Below, one piece after another: positions 58,730-64,000 of a stretch of 64,000 bases of DNA. The translations under genes were made by a program, and so were the position numbers. Position 1 is the first letter of the stretch. Every line of letters begins with the position of its first letter. This DNA comes from Corticium candelabrum (taxonomy: Eukaryota > Porifera > Homoscleromorpha > Homosclerophorida > Plakinidae): assembly GCF_963422355.1 (NCBI RefSeq), contig NC_085101.1:3550590-3614589 (forward strand). Reading direction: 5' to 3'. The notes under the pieces were generated by a model. It was not told the DNA's origin, did no database searches, and worked only from the letters and a program-made list of their open reading frames with translations.

Positions 58730-59182
58730 CAGGGGTGGCCAACTGGCGCTATGGTGCCACAGATGACACCAGAGGCTACGCTGGTCTTGGGCACCAAGTA
58801 AGAAACAATTTGGTACCAAGGCTTGAAGGCGCTCAAGAAAAATGGTGATGTCATGTGTGACTGACGAGGCTGCGCGATGATTCCGAGAACACAATGCATC
58901 AGTATTTGTCAATCATGCGTTTGTGTGCTAGCTACCTTTCTGTCTCCATGCATGCATGTATGTATCATGATGATTCCTACATACATGAGTATGAACTATA
59001 TGTATGTATGTATACGTACTACGTCTGCATGTAGCGGTAATATGTAGGTATAAGTAGTCTCAAACCAGTCTCGTGCAGGTGTGTCCATGTGGGCGTGTCG
59101 TTTCAGTTGGGTACCATGCAGGATGCGTTCATGGTGTCGCTCCAAAGTACCATACAGCCTTATGCTAACTTGGCCACCCCTG
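58730..59182. mobile_element. hAT-like MITE in intron 4 of sushi-tyrosinase copy 2
   Basis: Paralogue of 49783-50235, with the same ends and length. Confidence 0.7.
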
Positions 59183-59771
59183 GGTGCAGCCATGTTTCCA
59201 AGCGCGCTGCTAGGAGGAGATCTGCCTGGCCAACACACACGTACAAACATAAACCAGTAGCAACAAAGCAAGCAAACTGACAACTGGATTGAGCTCGTGA
59301 TTATCCGTAAATGGACAAGATTGCACTATTTGAACAACTGCATGTACCTGCTCGACAAGAGGGTGCCGTTCCACTCCATCTAGAGTTAGTACACACTCGA
59401 ACTGCACTTCCCACGAGACGATAGCCCAAGCTGCAGGAGTAAGTAGCTCGCCCATTTCTGAGGTTGACGTCACCGTTTACCGGATCAGGCAATGTTGAAC
59501 AACCTGGCGTGAAGACGCAAACGGATGAGTTAGTGTGTGACTTCCTGTCGACTGCACTGCTTGAGATACTTACATGTTGGAGGAGAGCCATTCCACTGAC
59601 CTCTGGAGCATGTTCTTAGAGCATTACCAACTTGGTGGTACCCGGGGTTGCAGATGTATACGGCAAGTTTACCGTTGTTGGTAGACACTCTGCCATTGGA
59701 AGGATTGTTCAAAAAGCCGCATGCTATTATACACATTTTTGATGAGCTAAATAGCGGGTCATGTAGACTGC

Positions 59772-59923
<152 letters not shown>

Positions 59924-60616
59924 TCACAAAAAACGCTGTTAATAAGCTTACAGTTTAAACTAGACTGCAGTTAGTTGAACTTGTTTTGGTTGTAAGATGT
60001 CTTAATTAGTACATAAATAATAATTAATAGCATACTAATTTAAGAAAATAGCACTTTGCAGTTTTCGAGCAGGCATTACATAAAAAGCAACTCTCAAGTG
60101 CAAATCTTGTATTTTGCCATCTTGTAATAAGTTCGTTTTATTTAATTATTTAATTTATAATTGATTTTCCTACACTGTCTCAACTTGTTTCTTACTTCTT
60201 TCGATGCATTTGGGTTTCTTGCCTTCCCATTTGAAACCGTTTTTAGAATTTCCCAAACAGCGACGTGAGTGTCGACCCCGACAAGGATATATCCTGTGTC
60301 GCACGTGTAAGTGACGACGCGCCTGCCTCCCTCACGTGACAATTGACGCTTCCCATTTGCTGGCTTTCCAGGCTTCGAACACATGCCTATGTAGCAAAAC
60401 AATTCGTAGAAATGTATAATCACTCCAAATATAAAAAGGATTCAAGTGCTTATTTCATTAATATCTTAGATTAGGAATTAATTAAATCTACAGATTTCTT
60501 ACCAGAAGCATACCAAATGACTCCCCACAGAGACAGCAGCAGCAAGAGCAGCTGTGGATGCGATCTCATCGTTCTACAAGACAGCAAGTGAATTGAACGA
60601 TCTGACAAGGTGAGTC

Positions 60617-60626
60617 GCTTATATAG
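60617..60626 (-). promoter_or_regulatory. TATA box of sushi-tyrosinase copy 2
   Basis: CCTATATAAG on the minus strand, about 50 bp upstream of the start codon, as in copy 1. Confidence 0.55.
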
Positions 60627-61771
60627 GGGCACCGTTACGTACATCTTTGCGGGGCAAGTTCGATGGTAATGTCCAGACACTCTGAGGCTCGAGGTCAAAC
60701 GACAGTACACCGACAACCGGGTAATGCATTTGACAGTACACGACACATCAAACGAACGGATGCGCAGTATCTAGACCATTAGCTCAAACAAAACAAGGCG
60801 CCGACGTGTGATGACAAGGGTTTTCTGTGTTAGTTACGCCTAGTAGGTGTGACTTTACGCCCACGCCATGTTAGGGTCTCATGCGTTTCCTCCGTACAAC
60901 AGCCAGCTAACCAGCATCCGTCTTTATCAACATAACTTTTGTATTAGCATCTTTATACGTATAGGTGGATGGCTAAACCGCTGCCATTGTCTAAAGTTTC
61001 GGTCTCGTGCATCCAGATCCTCCTCTTTCTAATTAGTGTGTCCGCCTACCATTGTGTGATGTTGTAGTAGTGTTGTAGAGAGGGAGGAGTAGTGGCGTAA
61101 GTGTCATTGTAGTGTGAGCTTTGGGATGCAATCCAAGATCCGTGTGTAGGGTTCAGTGCGGTTTACCTAATTACACACCCAATTATCGATATAGTCTTGA
61201 ATCGAGCGTTTCGCAACGCCTCACGAACATCCAGCAAGCTCCAACATCAACAAAGAGAACACGAAGAGATTTACTAGTACAGGTAATCGTAGACCTGGTG
61301 ACTCAAGGGCGTCGCTGGGCCTCCACAATTGGGAAGGCTATGCGGCTGCTCTATTATTTACGGTCTAACTTTTGCGAGACCTTGTCTATCATCTACGAGG
61401 CCATGCACACTTGTTAATGTTTTTTCACATGATTGACGTTGGCGGCACTTGATAAAGTAGCTAGCAAAATGCCTCGGTAAAACGTGGGCTTATGTACGAG
61501 TTCTCATGTAACACTGACGACGACAGTGGTGCACTGAGTATGGACAAGACCATGCCTGCAGAGACAAGACAGTCTGTTTCTCTGCACCTTGCTTGCATCC
61601 GGGGAAATCTGCACGGTTGAGAACGGAGACGCAATGGATACGACGCGTACGGGCGCAGCTGACGGCTGCACGCATACAGCGATAACGCATAGAAATTATG
61701 AAACCAGAATGCGCAAAGACTGGAGACATCTAGAATATATTTAGATAAAAAGTGCCGTGGCCGAGAAGGGT

Positions 61772-62190
61772 CACTGTGACCGTTTTTTGCTGTGACCGTT
61801 ATTTGCTGAGACGGTTTTTGCTGTGACGGTTTCTTGCTGTAATGGGTTTTTTGCTGTGACGGTTTTTTGCTGTGATGGGTTTTCTGCTGTGACGGTTTTT
61901 TGCTATGACTTTTTTTGCTGTGACGGTTTCTTGCTGTAACGGTTTCTTGCTGTGACGGTTCTTTGCTGTGATGGTTTTTTTGCTGTGACTATTTTTTGCT
62001 GTGATTGGTTTTCTGCTGTGACGGTTTTTGCTGTGATGGGTTTATTGCTGTGACTATTTTTTGCTGTGATTGGTTTTTGCTGTGACGGTTTTTTGCTGTG
62101 ACGGTTTTTTGCTGTGATGGGATTTTTGCTGTGACGGTTTTTTGCTGTGATGGGTTTTCTGCTGTGACGGTTTTCTGCTTGTAACAACGT
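61772..62190. repeat. Minisatellite, 17-18 bp unit, about 25 copies
   Basis: Diverged units of TTTTTTGCTGTGACGG, with variants GATGGG, GACTAT and GATTGG. On the minus strand it is open in more than one frame and gives QQKTVTAKNRHSKKP-type repeats, an artefact of the repeat. Confidence 0.95.
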
Positions 62191-62199
62191 GTAACATTG

Positions 62200-64000
62200 T
62201 GACAAGTTCCTGCTTGGTGCGTGACCGTTTTGTCCATCCATTTTCAATTCCGGGAAACAATTGAATATTGAATTAGAAATTGAAAATAGCCTAGAAGTTG
62301 TTTGCAATTTCAATATTCAATTCTATTGAATATTAAAATTGACTGATCGACAAACTATAATTACTTGCAGATTAAAATAAATATTAAAAACATAATTAAT
62401 TTTTAACCACTTTTCATTTTTAATGCAATGGAATATTAAAATTGCAAGCACGTTAGTTCAATTTTCAAAGCTAAATTCAATATTTAATTTAATTTAAAAA
62501 ATTAATTCAATCGCTGAATGACCATCTAGTCAAAATCCGTTTGCATGAGCTATGAGACGCACTAGAACATGAGTTTCTCCACGAAACCAGACCTCTTCCT
62601 GTCAACAATTTTCAGTCGGAGACGTCTCCTCTTGCATCTCCCACAGATGTCTACCCTCCCATTAACGTTAATCTAATCCGTATCCGCACGGATACGAGCG
62701 GGGAAACCTGAATCACGGTGAGCAAGTCTGCTCGGTTCGAGTTGTCCACGCTGACGCGTCTCCCAAAACGGTAAGCTTGGCCAAAAACCGTTCGCAGAAG
62801 AAGGAAACGGGCGCCGAAAGGTTTTCGAAAAAAATGACTGTCCAATTCCATCTCTTTCTGTTCTAACCAATCACGGCAGCTAATTCATTTACAATACAAT
62901 GCAACCGGAAAATTGGTCGCCAGACAAATAACCAGACGAAGCTATTGAAACGCACGTGCAACAAATTGCATACTGAATGCTCATTGGTCGTCACTATGGA
63001 CAATGAAAGGTGGAGTCATCAACCACATCTATATTATGCGCATAGCGTTACGACGCAACAATTTTCAGAAATTATTTAAAATATATGCGGTTATCCCGAG
63101 GCGTCACCGATTACAGCCGAGACTTTCTTCTATCGATGTCACGTGTAGAATTCGCGTTCGTTCCAGAATGGCGGCGCAGTTTGACGAAGAAGACGACTGC
63201 TTGTAGCCGCGCCGGCTCTTCAGACCTGTTTTCTTCGACTTCTTAAAACTCTTCGCGTTGTCCGAATTATGAGGACTCCTTTTGGGGTGTTGTTGCTGAT
63301 TGATATGGCTGCGTTTTGAGATTGTTAGTTGTTTTTTGCGAAAAGTGAAAATTTTGCCTTCTTAAGCGTGGGAAGGGCAACACCGCCACGCATCTAACAA
63401 ACTACGTGTATCGTACCTGAGAATGAGGTGACAGAGAGTAAGAAAACGCCCCTTGATGAGTCCGTCTAATAAGTTAATCTACTGTTCATGTGTATGAAAG
63501 CAGCCACGACACCGTTTAGAGACTGTATAGTTTACGCTTTGTTAGCAAGTCTCGTATCGTGTTCAGGATTGACTTTTGTCTGATACCGGGTTAGTGGTAA
63601 TTAATAGTTAAACCAATTAATTAAAACTTTGAAATTGCCATAGTTATCCTAAGATTGCGTTAATTCACACCGCTAGATAGCCTACGTAGTACATTGTCTA
63701 CAAGTAGACTTGTACCCATGGAGTCCTTTGACAATTTACACATGACAATTTACTTCAATAACTTATTATTATTAACCGATCTTTGCCATATTCATACTAA
63801 TGAAAAAATATTACTCCTTGGCAAGTTCATGTACGTGCATGGAAGGAACGTAAGCAAGTCTTTTGCTCTTTACATGGATACATGGACCGTTCAGCACTAC
63901 ACAGTCTAAAAGTAGACCAACAGAAGTTGCCATTCTCGAAACCAGCGCTGTACTCTGAGTCTTCGTTGGCCACCTAGACACTAGCTCACTCATGAATCAG
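62200..64000. other. Right end of the window, no gene supported
   Basis: 62260-62510 is AT-rich with inverted AATTGAATATT / AATATTCAATT motifs. A short ORF ending MAAQFDEEDDCL* at 63168-63206 has a good start context but a stop after 12 codons. No exons or transposon ends were recognised beyond that. Confidence 0.4.

Noticed and set aside
61903..62313. 136-codon ORF rich in QQK/TVTA repeats (minus)
   Set aside because: Produced by the 17-18 bp minisatellite. The other minus frames give the same kind of repeat protein.
63168..63206. ATGGCGGCGCAG start in good context, encoding MAAQFDEEDDCL
   Set aside because: Stops after 12 codons with no consensus donor before the stop. May be the first exon of a gene running off the window, but unsupported.

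Overview
The window is nuclear DNA of an invertebrate animal. Genes carry short GT-AG introns (60 bp to about 1.6 kb), (AC/GT)n and (TA)n microsatellites are dense, and several animal transposon families are present. The mix of a multidomain receptor-like kinase, tandem Amt-type ammonium transporters, many sushi (CCP) exons and secreted tyrosinases suits a sponge or another early-branching marine animal. That placement is inference; nothing here fixes the taxon.

Layout. 1-6.3 kb is mostly featureless and holds one eroded ammonium-transporter exon (3146-3469, minus). A dead Tigger/pogo DNA transposon (6328-8408, +) sits in a (TA)n tract. A decayed Ty3/Gypsy-type LTR retrotransposon (8815-13132, minus) has both LTRs. 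A complete receptor-like kinase gene (13861-17377, +) encodes a beta-propeller-like ectodomain, a Cys-rich/EGF segment, one membrane helix and a TKL-like kinase. 18.9-20.5 kb (minus) is a sushi-repeat pseudogene, and 21.7-22.7 kb (+) is a truncated relic of the sushi-tyrosinase gene described below.

24.6-35.9 kb (minus) holds two complete ammonium transporter genes in tandem. Each has eight exons with matching boundaries, and both keep the two pore histidines. Introns of the downstream gene carry a tRNA-derived SINE and a MITE. Two exon-like segments of an unknown gene lie between the transporters. 36-41 kb is repeat-rich and non-coding. 41.3-43.7 kb (minus) is a broken Mutator-like transposase gene, and 45.1-45.7 kb is a small MITE with a 9-bp target duplication.

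46.85-61.36 kb is the most unusual part. A 5.5-kb segment is present twice in direct orientation, separated by 3.4 kb that contains a broken transposon-associated ORF. Each copy carries a ten-exon gene (minus) that I reconstruct as signal peptide, eight sushi domains (one per phase-1 exon), a short Cys-rich module, then a type-3 copper tyrosinase domain in one terminal exon. Copy 1 is open throughout (847 aa). Copy 2 has a 2-bp insertion in the first sushi exon and a changed residue next to a copper ligand. The final 2.6 kb has a 17-18 bp minisatellite and no supported gene.

Exon maps were derived by hand from splice sites, reading phase and comparison between copies. Family assignments come from recognising motifs, with no database search.
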